Origin: Branchiostoma floridae
Taxonomy: Eukaryota; Chordata; Leptocardii; Amphioxiformes; Branchiostomatidae
Assembly: GCF_000003815.2 (NCBI RefSeq)
Contig: NC_049990.1
Location: 11,992,046 to 12,056,045 of the forward strand
Reading direction: 5' to 3'
Length of the DNA: 64,000 bases
The position numbers and the translations under genes were made by a program. Under the pieces are notes generated by a model, which was not told the origin of the DNA, did not search any database, and worked only from the letters and a program-made list of their open reading frames with translations. Every line of letters begins with the position of its first letter. Position 1 is the first letter of the stretch. Below are positions 13,301 through 24,811 of the stretch, in pieces.

Positions 13301-15119
13301 ATTTTAGAATCTAATCACAATTCAACAATACTGTAGAATACTAAGAATATCATGATTTTAACTGACACAAAGTTAACACTTAGTACTGGTAGAAAAGGTA
13401 CTCAATATAGGTCATATTTGGTTTGATTTTAGGACAGATAGACCTTTACAAAACTCTTAAACTTCTAGTCATTTTGATAAAGCAATAAATTTTCTAATTC
13501 TGTAATCTAATTACACCATACCTCTTTGTCCTTGTAGTCAGTGGCTATCTCCCCTGCTACCTCTGTACCCACGGCCCCTCCTCCTATGATCACAATTTTC
13601 TTTGCTCCTTGCACCTGCAAAACATGAGACATAAACAATTGAGGGGTACATCACCGTATGAATTTGCATAATAGAGCATGATATTTGATGTTTTTGCTCG
13701 TGTTACCAGAGGTTGAGTCCAGTGACAGAGCAAATTTGTCTGTCTTGGACTGTCCTTATCATTGGCATATTATGTATTATATTGTTCCAACTGACGCGGC
13801 AGAAACCGCAAATATGTCACAGAGTATGTTACCTACAGTCACTTGTTGTTGTGTTATATAACTGTCAAGACAATGAGGAAATTACTCCAGGACCTACGTT
13901 ATAATATTTCAATACTTTCTGTTGCTCCAAGTCTTGAAATTGAGATGGTTTTATTTTTACGGTGCCCTCTTTATTGCAAATAGCGTACTACAGTGTCATT
14001 TTAACGAGAATATTGTGAAACCGCAGTCCCTTGTGAAAATTAATGTTTCTTTATGATTACCAGCTTGAGAACTGCCTCACTCTTCTGCGTCACTTCTGCA
14101 GCTGTGATCATTTCATCTGGTAACTTTCCAGGGAAGGACCCAGTGGAGCCGGTCGCGAGCACGAGATGGCTGTACTTCACCGTCTCACCGCTAGAGAGCA
14201 GTACTGTCTTCTCAGCAGCATTGATCGCAGTAACAGCGCCTTGCTTAAAGTTTTGCCCAAAGACCGGGGCATAAGGCATCAGGATCCTCTTGGCAAAACC
14301 TCAAGAAAGAAAATCAAAACACAATGATTATTATATTCCATACATCAGAACATTCCTGTTGAATTAAACCATCCAATTATATAATAATCATCATACAAAT
14401 GATGATGATTAATCAGACATAAAAGCAAAACAGATATACCTGTACATCATGGCTGATTCAACAAGAAGATATTACATAAATGTAGGACCACTATATATTA
14501 AGCCCTTCACGTGCTTTCGTATGATCATAATCTTCCGGGGGCAAAAAATTGTATCTGACAGCCAAGACAGTGTGCCATGGAGGATTTTCCTGCACTCAGT
14601 CATGGTGAAGCACTTATAAGAAATTTGTTGTGCCCCAGTCCTTGCAGTATAAATTTTGTATTGTAATCAAGGAATACACATATTGGTAGTACTGCATAAG
14701 GATTTTCCAATATATATCTTGATTTTGAGACGAACGCGGTGGGAGGGTCGTGCCAATCTGTAACAGCCTGGAGATTGATTGCATCACAACGTAACATTAA
14801 ACAAACATATCAAAGGTCCATGCATATAAGGGCACTCAGTCTTGATTCTAATAACCGGTAGCTACAGTTTTATTATTATTAAAATGCAGATCTACTTGGA
14901 GATTACCAAGATAACAAAAATGGCCCGAGAAAAACGCTAACCTGGTTCAGTACAGGACCTGACAGCCCCAACATTGTGGTACAACATCTCCTTGGGGTCA
15001 ATCAAGGTGAACCTAGCCTTGTTCTTCAGGCTTTTGGCGAGCTGAATGCCGGCATAGCCTCCCCCCACAATCACTACATGGATGTCCTCACGGTGGAGCA
15101 AAGATGGTCCTGATCCCAT
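10379..15119 (-). CDS. AIFM2: AIFM2/FSP1-like NAD(P)H quinone oxidoreductase, copy 2, complete
   Basis: Seven exons: 14942-15119, 14061-14299, 13522-13614, 13179-13287, 12383-12532, 10987-11187 and 10379-10533. The borders are GT-AG (phases 1,0,0,1,1,1), and the joined frame is 1125 nt or 374 residues, against 373 for human AIFM2. Visible motifs are the MGSGPS myristoylation signal, the FAD loop VIVGGGYAGIQ, LATGSTG, the NAD(P)H loop VIIGGGAVGTE, the CTGLKVNS turn and the C-terminal FAD motif YAIGDCTNIPE. The end is KSRDMMTGRYWKEMGQKPPI. The family reduces ubiquinone and vitamin K at lipid membranes and suppresses ferroptosis; here this is assigned by homology. The ATG at 15117-15119 follows a splice acceptor, so a non-coding first exon is likely. 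Introns hold an inverted-repeat element (11515-11895) and a MITE (12596-12807). Confidence 0.93.
10818..10880. repeat. Two-copy direct repeat, about 34 bp
   Basis: TTCTACAATTTAGATATATC and CTTCTACAATCCAGATATAT recur 34 bases apart, both followed by ATGTAATG. The repeat lies in the intron between exons 6 and 7 of AIFM2 copy 2. Confidence 0.75.
11515..11895. mobile_element. Long-armed foldback element in AIFM2 intron 5
   Basis: The left end, GATCTTCCACTCAAACTTC, is the inverted match of the right end, GAAGTTTGATTGGAAGATC. Pairing continues inward, for example CTGTCCTTGGTGCTGAACA near 11610 with TGTTCAGCACCAAGGACAG near 11765. Most of the 380 bases could form one hairpin. No coding capacity is seen, so it is a non-autonomous DNA element of unknown superfamily. 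Confidence 0.75.
12596..12807. mobile_element. MITE with TACTGTAAATGC termini, copy 2
   Basis: Starts TACTGTAAATGCATTTAAG and ends TTTCTGCATTTACAGTA. It is the reverse-orientation relative of 9033-9245 and sits in the intron between exons 4 and 5 of AIFM2 copy 2. Confidence 0.85.
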
Positions 15120-17083
15120 GTTGGATTATTTTTCCTATGTAAAACAAACATAAAAGTATATGTAAGACTCTGCTAAATATGTGCATGTAAAACAGTTCCC
15201 TCCCCTGAGGCGTTGCCAAAAATATGGCCCTGTGTGTACAGGACATTCTTGTATAAATCTGTAGCTTGAAATAGACACAAATTAAGATGTAACAATGCAC
15301 TTTGCTATGCAATAAATCGGGCAGAATACATTGAATACCACTGTGACAAAAATGTTAAAATCTTCAAAAGGTACGATATTACCGTGATACAATTTTGATG
15401 TGTCAAATTAAAGAGCGATCTCATATAGCGATCTACATGCCACTGAGTACTCAGTGTGTATACTAAAGGTTGACATCAATTACACACGCTAAACTCTGAG
15501 AGAGGGAAAATCCATTGTGTGGTTTGTTTATATTATAGAGAACACCATACGTGTCACCTGATACATTGTGTACCTTCTGTCCGGCCAGATGTTTGCTAAC
15601 GTAAAGAATTTAGCCCAAGATTAATCATGCATTTGAAGTTGCCAGATTTTTAAAAAGATTGTTGTTTAGATAAAGAAGGTGCCTATAGCCGGACCTGACC
15701 TAATCTACTAACGTTACTACTGACTACTGTATATTTGGTGTATTCACCTCTTAAACATGTCATTTAAGTTTGATACGATAATAGCTGATGCAGAGTTAAC
15801 AGGTGGCAAGAACCTTTTAATAATTAATTCTATTTTGAGAGTACATGACATTGTATAAGATGTCTACTAACGTTATTCAAAGCCGTTGCATCACGTACAG
15901 GGAAATTCGGGTATTTACAGAACACAAGAAATGTTTACTAAGGCTCGGAAGTTAGCAACAAGAGGCTTATAGGATTAGAATTATAACATTGAATTAAATA
16001 TCTCTATAGACCCTCCCTCTTACATGATAACAATTACTGAAATGTGTCGTGACCGTAATTGTCTGAATGCTAAAATATTGGATATACTCACCGATTTTAG
16101 TTGCTACTTGACCTTGGATCACCTAAGCGTTACCTGCGGTATTGAGTGACAGGCCTGCAAACGATGTTATTGTGCTAATCAAGGTCCAGGATTTGACCAT
16201 AACCTCTTCTCCGAATCAAACCGACTTCTTCCTGTGCTACTGAAAATCCAAACGCTATCTAGTAGATGTTTGGGGGCCTAGACAAGGTCGCGCCCAGCCA
16301 TGGTGAGATTAGGATTATATCTTGTTACCTCATGTGATATACGATGACTTGCATTTTTCGCGGCGCTTGTAACCGAATGCCTTAAAGGTCAACGTCCACA
16401 CGGTCGCTTCAACTCTGACCGGATTTGGAACTCCAGACCCGATTCACAAATTGTGTTTTAAACTTTAAATTCTTTGCAACGCATCCGAACCTGAATTACA
16501 TGGGAAAGGATTGGGTGTGCAATAGCGGCCTAACAAGAATTGTTTATTCACACATGTGTCGCGGATATCCTGTTGTGGTTATTTTGAGCTGAGAGCTTCG
16601 TTTTAATACCCCAGGCGTTTTTAAAGTGACCATCCTGCATTCCTAATGGGCGATGAATTCATTCAAGCATTTTCCTCGCACTGACCTATTCTATCCTATA
16701 AATTACTGGGCAAAGCCCCCCTTGCTCTGATAAAACAGTACCGAAAGGAAGGCATTTTTCAAATGCAGAAATCGGAACTCCAGGATCAGGATTCCATTCC
16801 CAAACTGATTAATCCTTAGGTCCCGTCGCCTTCCAATGCATGCTTCTATTAAGAAGTCAAACCCAGGGATATAACATTTAACGTTAGCATATGAAATAAA
16901 AGCAGTCCCACAACCAATTTCTATGTTAGCATGCAAAATTCGAGTTTGGTGTCTTCATACCTACTTTGTTGTACAAAATGATAGATGGTCAAATCAAAAT
17001 TCCATCAAATAAATATTGTTTTTAGTAACTAGCCTTACAACGTTACGCAATATAATGCCTCGTGAAAAGAAAAGTTTATCTTA

Positions 17084-17119
17084 TCAGGGCCATGATAGGA
17101 ATTCCTATCATGGCCCTGA
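17084..17119. repeat. Perfect 36-bp palindrome
   Basis: TCAGGGCCATGATAGGAA is followed directly by its exact reverse complement, centred on GAATTC with no spacer. It could form a hairpin or cruciform. Confidence 0.95.
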
Positions 17120-17458
17120 AAAAAAAGTAGGGTCGGTAGGGAGGTACTCTCTTTTTCCTTTCTTCTCTTGTGAGTGTCTGGCCCAAGTGATACCAAAAAA
17201 TACAGTTTAACAACGTAGCAGTGTAAAACAAAAATGCATCAGGACAATGTCATTTTCAACATCATGTTCTATTGGTACAGAGAAACATAACACACCCAAA
17301 ATTTTTTATTGTACTAATTTTTCATCGGTCGCGGGTGAACATGTTTGAAAACGACGCTACAAAATTTTCATTACTCAGATGTCGGATGGAAATTTTCATA
17401 TCCCTTTTAAATTTGTTGCCAGCGCTTCATTGGTTGACCTGGCAAAACTAGGGTTGGC

Positions 17459-17920
17459 TAATATCCACTAAACAGATCCTGGGGTGCCATAAAATAGTAT
17501 CAAAGCTGGCCAGGGAGTATAGCCGGCCAAAGGGAGTCAAACGAGCATCTGCCTTCACTAGGAGGAGCATTTCTATTCAATAATGGTGTTTCACTGCCCC
17601 TCCCTGTGGCCATACTAACAACAAAAAGAAGATTCGTGGTGCTAATGCTTTGTTTAGGATCAATTTATATCTTTATTCGGACAAATTCAGTTACCCATGC
17701 ACATCATTGTACAAATGTAGAATGTTCGCATCAAACAGGAAGAAGGGCAATTAATACCAACTTGGCAAGCACACCATATGCATTATTGAATAGAAATGCT
17801 CCTCCCTGCTTCGGTGAAAGCAGATCCCGGTGCCCGTTTGACTCCCGCCCTTTGGCCGGCTATACTCCTTGGCCAGCTTTGATACTATCTTATGGCACTA
17901 TAGGATCTGCTTGGAGATTA
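17459..17920. mobile_element. Mutator-like non-autonomous element, copy 1
   Basis: Inverted ends of about 140 bases: the left arm from TAATATCCACTAAACAGATC pairs with the right arm ending GGATCTGCTTGGAGATTA, including AGTATCAAAGCTGGCCA and GGCCGGCTAT-type segments. It is flanked by AGGGTTGGC on both sides (17450-17458 and 17920-17928), an 8-9 bp target duplication. Between the arms are about 190 bases that are not inverted, with an open frame starting near a hydrophobic stretch (VVLMLCLGSIYIFI). No transposase. The same family recurs at 36293, 41070 and, decayed, near 46980. Confidence 0.85.
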
Positions 17921-18245
17921 GGGTTGGCATGTTTTTGCTGTAAAGGGTTGGTCGGGAAACCGGAAACACAACTTTTTTTCTTAGGCCTATTAAGTATAAC
18001 CCACATGGGAATCGTACGCCTGCAGATTATATAACTACATATTAGCTCATTTCAATCCAAGTCTGACCAAGAACTTTATAGCGCCCTTGGTCTGACAAAT
18101 CCTAGAATATTCCAAATGTAATTCAGATCAAACAAGCGACATATTTCCATGCTGAGCTCTTAGAGTTGTGGCTACCTCAGCAGTGTTTTGTTTTTGATAA
18201 TAGTTATCTTCTTTCTAAGTAACGTTACGAGCTATAGTTGGCCCA

Positions 18246-20437
18246 CTACTGAAAGTCAAACTCCAGTCCTGTTCCCGCCATCCGTTCACGGTACTTCTGG
18301 TCAAACCTGGCGCTCTCCTCGGCCGAGAAGTGGTTCTTCCAATCTGCGACCATACCTTGGGTGACAGAAAGTGAAGTAGAAATATTACAAGAACCCTTTG
18401 TGTAGTGTCTTTATGACTTCAACCAGAAATAAACACTAGTCAACTAACTTAGCGTTGCCGCATATTTGATGAAATGATTTTACAATACTTTTCAAATTGT
18501 CTTTCACTTCACATTCTTTCATAGGGTTAATAGTATGAAATAAGATAAGATCTTTAAGATACGTTTTTGTTACATCGATGAAGGTTAGACATCAAGGTAA
18601 TAAGATACGCCAAAAAGCAGTAACTCGACAAATAACAGGATATATATGGTTCCAAAATCACATCCAGTTGATTGAGTAACGCGTGGCTTTTTGGCGTACG
18701 CAAATACACTTTTATTATTGAGAAAAGACCACAGTGACTATTTCTATACAATCGTTTTGACCAAAAATAAATGTAATGCAAAGTTTCCGAGAAGTAGAAT
18801 TTAGAACAAAAACAATGCTTATTTACCATTCCTAACAATGTTCTTTCTCCAGGCATCAGACTCCGCCAATGTCTTCCTCATCGACTCCAAGCTGCAGCTG
18901 TTCAGGATAAGGGCCAGATGTTCATCGGTCAGTTCTTTCTCCAGGAAGGCTGCTATGGTCTTCACTGACGAACGAATATCCTGCAAACAAGTATAAATGT
19001 GCTGGTACTGACAAAGATAGTCCTAAAGGTATTGATATTTCTTGTATTTGAATTTCTTAGGAGTCTTTCATCATTTGTTTCTCCCTAAATGTATCAGAAT
19101 AACGTACGCCTCCTCTACCTTTTTCATATCTTCGTACTTGACAAAAAGGAAGTGGGGATCATCCCTCATTTTCCACCAGCCCAGCACGTGATCAAAGTAG
19201 TCACCACTGAAGGGCACTGCAATGAAAGAGTATTGATATTCCATTTTACAATAAATAAACTCCATGTTAGCTGGAGCAGAATCTGATACTTGTATCAGCA
19301 AAGTCATTTGCCGAGCTATCGGTGCAGAATTTACTAGCACTCAAAATGACAATCGTCACTCCGCTTTTGGTTAAGTCCTCATTTGTCAAAGTTTTATACC
19401 ACACGCAGGTTAATACTTAATTAAAGGGCAGGTACGGCGACTTCATTGAATCTTCCTCTCATAAACATTGAATGACGATCGAGATATGGTGTCTTTCTAA
19501 CTAATGGGGACTTATGATTGAAATCTAAAATGATATTGCCTGAGGGTGACGGTCTTAAATTTTATAACTGCAATACGGCACATGCGTTGGATTAAGCTGA
19601 TCAAAATCTCACTTTTTCCATTAAAGAAGTCCTTGTTGTGCTGCTCCCAAGATTCAGGGGACTTCAAATGCGGACTTTTCTGTAGGTAGTGGTAGAACGA
19701 TACACAAACATCCTTGGGGTTTCGCAGCAGGACAATGGTTTTTACCTGCAGAGGATAGTATCATTGTTAAAGAACAATATTCAGATACCATATGGCCTTC
19801 ACTATTTCTATTTACTGCCATATTTTTCAAGGTACTACTTCGACCTAACCTCATTTGGGGTAGAGGCAATTGGAGGCTAATAAATCACCAGGTTTGCAAA
19901 TTAAATAATGGATGTCTGAGGTAACAAAATGTCGACACTGGACTTGACCTTGTTGACTGGAGCTGCCAATCCTGGAGGAGCCATTTTCGGGTGGAGATGA
20001 GTAAACATTAGACGTGGAGATGGAGTCTCACGCAGCTGGATGTAGTGTGGCTGTTGACCTGGAGGGCAAAACTCAGGTTCCATTGGTGATGAGTTTTCCT
20101 TCTTTCCACCAAGAATCTCATGCACAACTTCGAACATCCAGTTCGTACCTTGGAGAAAATACGTCAGTTAATGATATTTCTGTCATCATGACAAATGCTC
20201 ATGATCAGAGCAACTTTTAAATTCTATATTATGTACTCCATGGGGCTAATTGACAACGTTTTTGTAGCGGAACCTACCACTTTTGGGATAGCTCACTATC
20301 ACCACATCATCGTCACGTATTTCAAACGTCTTCATCGCCTCCAGGCATTCCTTTGGAATTAGCGCTGTTGGGAACAATATTCCCCGGTACTCCTCGTAGG
20401 GTCCCTCGGGCAGGTGGTCTTGTTGAGATGATGCCAT
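18246..20437 (-). CDS. Cytosolic sulfotransferase (SULT family), gene A
   Basis: Exons 20278-20437, 19949-20148, 19613-19745, 19119-19216, 18827-18980 and 18246-18355 join to 855 nt, 284 residues, with phases 1,0,1,0,1. The enzyme should transfer sulfonate from PAPS to hydroxyl or amine groups of small molecules in the cytosol (family knowledge). Motifs are the 5'-phosphosulfate loop SYPKSGTNW across exons 1-2, catalytic His in PRLMFTHL (exon 2), LRNPKDVCVS (exon 3), SGDYFDHVLGWW and VKYEDMKK (exon 4), and GMVADWKNHF (exon 6). The last motif has Ala where the family has Gly (GxxGDWK), unlike every neighbour, which may weaken PAPS binding. It is the last and most 3' member of the array. The acceptor substrate cannot be read from sequence. 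The start MASSQQ is shared with B and C. Confidence 0.92.
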
Positions 20438-20984
20438 GCTGATTACAGTAACACCGAAAAGATAAACATTACTCTCATTGACCATATCGTTGCAGACTAA
20501 CTACAATGTTCGGATATGAGCTGATTTAAAACAAGAAGAACGATGTACTATGTATACATGTCAATGAGAACATATTTTTGTGAATGACCATGTTACAATC
20601 ATGTGTTAATAATCATTTCGCAACTATCTATGATATTTACCAACCAATCGCCGAATTCTTTGGGACCTTCTCTCAACCGTTCTCAGATATTGTGACTTAA
20701 TTCCCTCCCGATTGTTTTAACGTTCGAGCAGACATAGAGAACTCAGCGTCATGGACACAATAAAGGACAAGGACACTGCCTGTGTGGTGTACCCTGGTCA
20801 TTTCATATTTCTCCACCGGGTTCTAAATCCAGTCCATGAGAAGAAAATGTCGATTTCACGAGTAGAGTAATGGCTGTGGGGAGGGGAGGTGAACGGTATT
20901 CGACTTTGTTACGCTAAGAAAACAGATTCACACGGCGTGCTGACTTCGGTGTATCGGGAACAAACCAAAAAGGTAGGACTATTT
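20438..20984. promoter_or_regulatory. 5' flank of SULT gene A (presumed promoter region)
   Basis: Upstream of the ATG the flank resembles that of the other copies (motif AACACCGAAAAGATAAACATT just before the start codon in A and C). No TATA box stands out, so the promoter role is positional inference. Confidence 0.3.
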
Positions 20985-21230
20985 GTCGACTAATTTCACA
21001 TGAATGTGAACTCACATAGAATCAAATTATACAATACAACGTACCCTAATGTTGATGAAGTCAACTACACAGTGTACTTTGTCGTCAAAGTCCGCAAATT
21101 TTCATGGCATGCAGCAGCAGAGATCGGTAACGTAATCCCCTGGTCGTATCATACACTAGTAACGTTACCGAAATATGACACCTAAATGGACACACACAAC
21201 AAAACCGGGAAGGGGTGGGAAACGCTTGTT
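20985..21230. repeat. Upstream block shared with gene B, copy 1
   Basis: About 240 bases match 30935-31165, including ACAACGTACCCTAA, GATGAAGTC and GGTAACGTAATCCCCTGGT, then CACTAGTAACGTTACCG and AACCGGGAAGGGGTGGG. The block lies upstream of both A and B, so it was duplicated with them or is a conserved control region. Confidence 0.75.
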
Positions 21231-21968
21231 GCGCGTCAGGTGGATGAAATTTCATCCTAGTTTTAAGGCTGCTTTATACCTGATTGGCGTCCTTTCTACC
21301 AAGAATACACTATCGAAAGTAGTAGAACTTTATTGCACGACAATTGTATATGAAACAAGGTATGGCAACAACTATTACACAACATACAAAACAGAGGTAT
21401 AGGATAAAGCTTTGCAACCTAGTTAATATAACACTAAGGGCTAACATTTATGTGTCATAGAGGAATATCAAGTAATCTCATCTCGATGTGATCCACTTTT
21501 GTGGGGTTTTATAACTATTGTGTCTAGTTTCATTAACATGTTTGTTACACGATGAAATTAGCAAAATGGCGGTGCCATATTGAGCCAAATTTTTGACGAA
21601 TTTGAATTTCGGCGCCGAAGCGTTCCTTTTTTGGACGCCTCTGATGATGAGAAACTAGGTGGCCTCTCGCGGTTCAAATTTAAGCCTTTTCCGCCCTCGA
21701 AATATGTGCCAAATGCCACCTGAAAGAAGAGACTTCGGTCTATTTTACGCACTAGATTTCCTTTCGTTCTGAATTCTGTAGTAAGGTAAAAGGCAGCGGG
21801 GAACTTGCACTAAAATCAAATGATTTCAGATCATATCATCAATCGGGTGCAGGTAAATGTCGGTTTAAAAAGTGCATAGGAGTAAAAAAGAAAGCTTAGA
21901 AATTGTATACGTGGTGAAATATTGATTGTACATAGTTGTAAACTCGAGCGACAAGCTTTATGGTATTA

Positions 21969-22822
21969 GGCCATGTTGATTTGATTATATGGATGACATC
22001 CTCCGGGAACTCCAAAACTGATGCGAGCGAGCGAATAAAAAAAAAGTTTGGCCAAAAAAAAAAGTTGCCTTCAGTATGAAATCAAAGTGGCCAGGAAGGT
22101 TGAACTTAGGACTAAACACACATAGTATGGTATACCAACAGTTAGGTGTAGGGACCAGTACATCATACGGGTGCAAAACATTTTTGTCTTTTTGGACCAA
22201 TCCGAAAAAAAACAGACCTGAAAAAAAAAAAAGAGGAACAGGTTTCGCCAATTACAAAATGGACACACTATGTCGGCAGCCATTTGGGGTCTAACCGGGG
22301 GGCCAAGAAGACAACAAGAGCGAAGTCAAGTAGAGTTTATAGTCAATTGTACCAAGTTTCTACAGTCAAAGGTACAGAGACAGTTAGCTTTTATTACTTG
22401 GAGATGGGATTTTAAAATGCAGTGGGAGTCCAATAATCCACCAAACAGATTCAGTTGTAGCAAAATTGACCAATTACCATTGTTTTGAGTATTGCCAGTT
22501 CTCAAGTTTCCACAGACAATCAGGTCCAGGTTCATGTCCGGACCTGGAAATGATGGAATGACCTCCCCCAACCAACAATAGATTTTTTTTCTTTCTGTCC
22601 TTTCACATCTTATTCTTTGACTTTAGATTCATTTTGGCATTCAATGGCATTTGTTATCAGATTCTGTTTTCTGATACTTTTTTTTCAATCTACGGAATAT
22701 TTGTGCTCATTTTACAGCTACTTTGCACAATTTATTGTGTGGTCGAAAACTTTTTTTTTGTGGAAATGGCCGAAAATTGGTGCGAGCGCGGATGTCATCC
22801 ATATAATCAAATCAACGTGGCC
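21969..22822. mobile_element. PIF/Harbinger-like non-autonomous element
   Basis: Inverted ends GGCCATGTTGATTTGATTAT and ATAATCAAATCAACGTGGCC, about 33 bases long, are flanked by TTA on both sides (21966-21968 and 22823-22825), as expected of PIF/Harbinger insertions. No transposase frame is seen. Inside is a segment (22295-22558) related in inverted orientation to 25745-26017. Confidence 0.75.
22295..22558. repeat. Arm of a 270-bp inverted repeat (partner 25745-26017)
   Basis: Shared runs include AACAAGAGCGAAG, ACAGTCAA, GCAGTGGGAGTC, TTGTAGCAAAATTGACC and TCAGGTCCAGGTTCA. The partner is on the opposite strand 3.4 kb away inside the probable hAT-like element, so this looks like a fragment of another copy of that element. 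Confidence 0.7.
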
Positions 22823-23304
22823 TTACTAAGTAGTCTCGACGCCCGGGGTTCGTGGAACGTACAAATTAACAATTGTCTCAAAACGGCGCGCGGTTCGCCA
22901 AGGCAGTCAGTCAGAAATTTTAAAGTTAGATTTATATCCCTTCGGAATGGTATATTGACTTGAAACTCGGAAATCCTAAACTGGGTCCACCCTAAACAAA
23001 ATTCCGCTGATAAACTTGGAGATTTATGGAAAGGGTGTTGACGCGCGGAGTCATGGAACGGACTACTTTCTCTCGCGGAAGGAAAAGAAATTTCCATAGA
23101 ACTCTCGGCATGGCGTGGCGGCTGGGTACCTTCAGAACGGATATGTCGTAAAAAAAAAAGATCCAATTGTATTTTATGAGCCCAAATCGAAAATAAGTGT
23201 GGAAATAAAAACTATTGCCATAGCGACGGTTTTATTGTTTATAAGTATTAATGATTGTTGTTGCAGGTGTGTTGCATTTGTGTTCTATCTAGGGGTGGGT
23301 ACCG

Positions 23305-23480
23305 GTGTGACAGCGATCTCGCCCCCCCCGTGATCTCGCCCCCCCCCCCGGGGGCGAAATCACTAGCGATCTTGCCCCCCCGGGGCGAAATCACTAGCGA
23401 TCTCGCCCTCGGGGGGGGGGGATCTCCCCCCCCTAACTCGCCCCCCTTTAGCGATTTGGCCCCCCCCCCCCAAAAAAACG
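23305..23480. repeat. C-rich array of GCGATCTCGCCCC units (left arm)
   Basis: Repeated GCGATCTCGCCCC and GGGGCGAAATCACTAGC units are separated by runs of 7-12 C or G. The array is inverted relative to 25622-25735. Its composition is unlike the AT-rich surroundings. Confidence 0.85.
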
Positions 23481-23542
23481 GGTTTACATAACATTTTAGA
23501 AGTTGATTGGTATAAATCACAAAATCCAGTTTCAGAATGATA

Positions 23543-24811
23543 TACACTCGGCACAAAAAGTTTGGAATATCAACTTTGGTATATCATATTTCTGTTATTT
23601 ATGTATCAATGTCAATGTATTATATATCAATAGAAAGCTTGTGTGATTTTCTTTCCTATGGTATCAAACTTATTATGATTGTTAACACATGAAACGAGCA
23701 CAAGGCCTGCTTACGTGAGTGGGTCACGAAAAAAATGTACCCAAATTCCCATACTTCTGTTCAACACTGCATCGTCCTGTTGATATTGGCGCGTGTGTCA
23801 CTGGTTCAATCAATCCTCTTTTCACCTCACATTTTGTATACGGAACATACAAGGTTTTAGTACACTTGAGTAGAATTCATCTGCCCTTTCGATTGTTGAA
23901 TGGCAGAATCAAAGCGTGGATGCGGCAAGGAGAACCGCACGCTGACAAGTCAAGAGTAACTTTCGGCATTTGGTGGTGGAGGCAGCGTCATGGTGTTGGG
24001 CGGTATAAACAACCATAGGGTAAACAAGACTAGTCATCATTCCAGGCAAATTAATGTGGTGACAAATAGGGACACCATCCTCCATTCAGTAGCAACATTC
24101 TACCTCTTCAATATTGGACCAAATGCCATTCTGCAACATTACAACACCAGTCCACACAGAGCCAGGACCATTGGATGCTGGGGCACAGTCTTAGAGTGGA
24201 ATAGCCTTCCTACGGCTTATGGCTAGCACTCGATTGATCACCTCTTGCCATGGTTCAGATTTTTTGCTTGAATAAAGATTAATAGTAGATTTGATTGACA
24301 TGTCCTGTTTATTCAACTTGCCTTCATTCACAAGTCAATACTGACGGAAGAAAATGAGCAGCTTGGAGTGATTGACTTTAGTAGGGCAATTTTGGCACTT
24401 TATCTTTAGTACCCCCTGTACGTAAGCGAGCCTGGTGCTCGTTCCATGAATTTACACTCATAAAATACTCTACTCAGATATGCTAAAAAAAACTTGGATG
24501 TTCTGTATACCAAACGTTACGTGATAAAAGGATTGATTGAATCATTGTCACCCGCGGCCATAACAACGGATGAACCGGACGATACAGTTTTGAACAGAAA
24601 CGGGGGAATTTGGGCACTTTTTTTTCGTGACCCACTCACGTTAGCAGGCCTAGTGTATTTTCCGTGAGTTAACAATGATAATGAGTTTGATACCATTGGA
24701 AAGAAAATCATGCAAGCTTTCTATACATATATAATATATTGAAATTGATGCAGAAACAACATAAATATGATCAACCGAAGTTGATATTCCAAACTTTTTG
24801 TGCTGAGTGTA
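23543..24811 (+). mobile_element. Degenerate Tc1/mariner transposon with about 285-bp terminal inverted repeats
   Basis: The ends TACACTCGGCACAAAAAG and CTTTTTGTGCTGAGTGTA are inverted and begin and end at TA, the Tc1 target. Inverted similarity extends about 285 bases inward (through CGTGAGTGGGTCACGAAAAA and a shared TTCAATCAATCC). The plus-strand interior has broken Tc1 transposase pieces: FGIWWWRQRHG beside GGGSVMVWGG in a shifted frame, and LQHYNTSPHRARTI near 24130, which resembles the catalytic-Asp block with Asp changed to Tyr. Frameshifts and the missing Asp mean it cannot encode an active transposase. Confidence 0.85.

Larger units (their letters stand above)
15120..18245. other. Spacer between AIFM2 copy 2 and the SULT array
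   Basis: Upstream flank of AIFM2 and 3' flank of SULT gene A. I find no coding exon. It contains a perfect 36-bp palindrome and a Mutator-like element, listed separately. The 5' UTR exon and promoter of AIFM2 copy 2 should lie in the first kilobases, but no core promoter motif is convincing. Confidence 0.45.

Noticed and set aside
17606-18034. 142-residue plus-strand open frame
   Set aside because: It runs across the right inverted arm of a transposable element and out past its target duplication, so the frame as a whole is accidental.
23115-23556. Pro/Gly-rich frames on both strands
   Set aside because: Produced by C and G homopolymer arrays, not by coding sequence.
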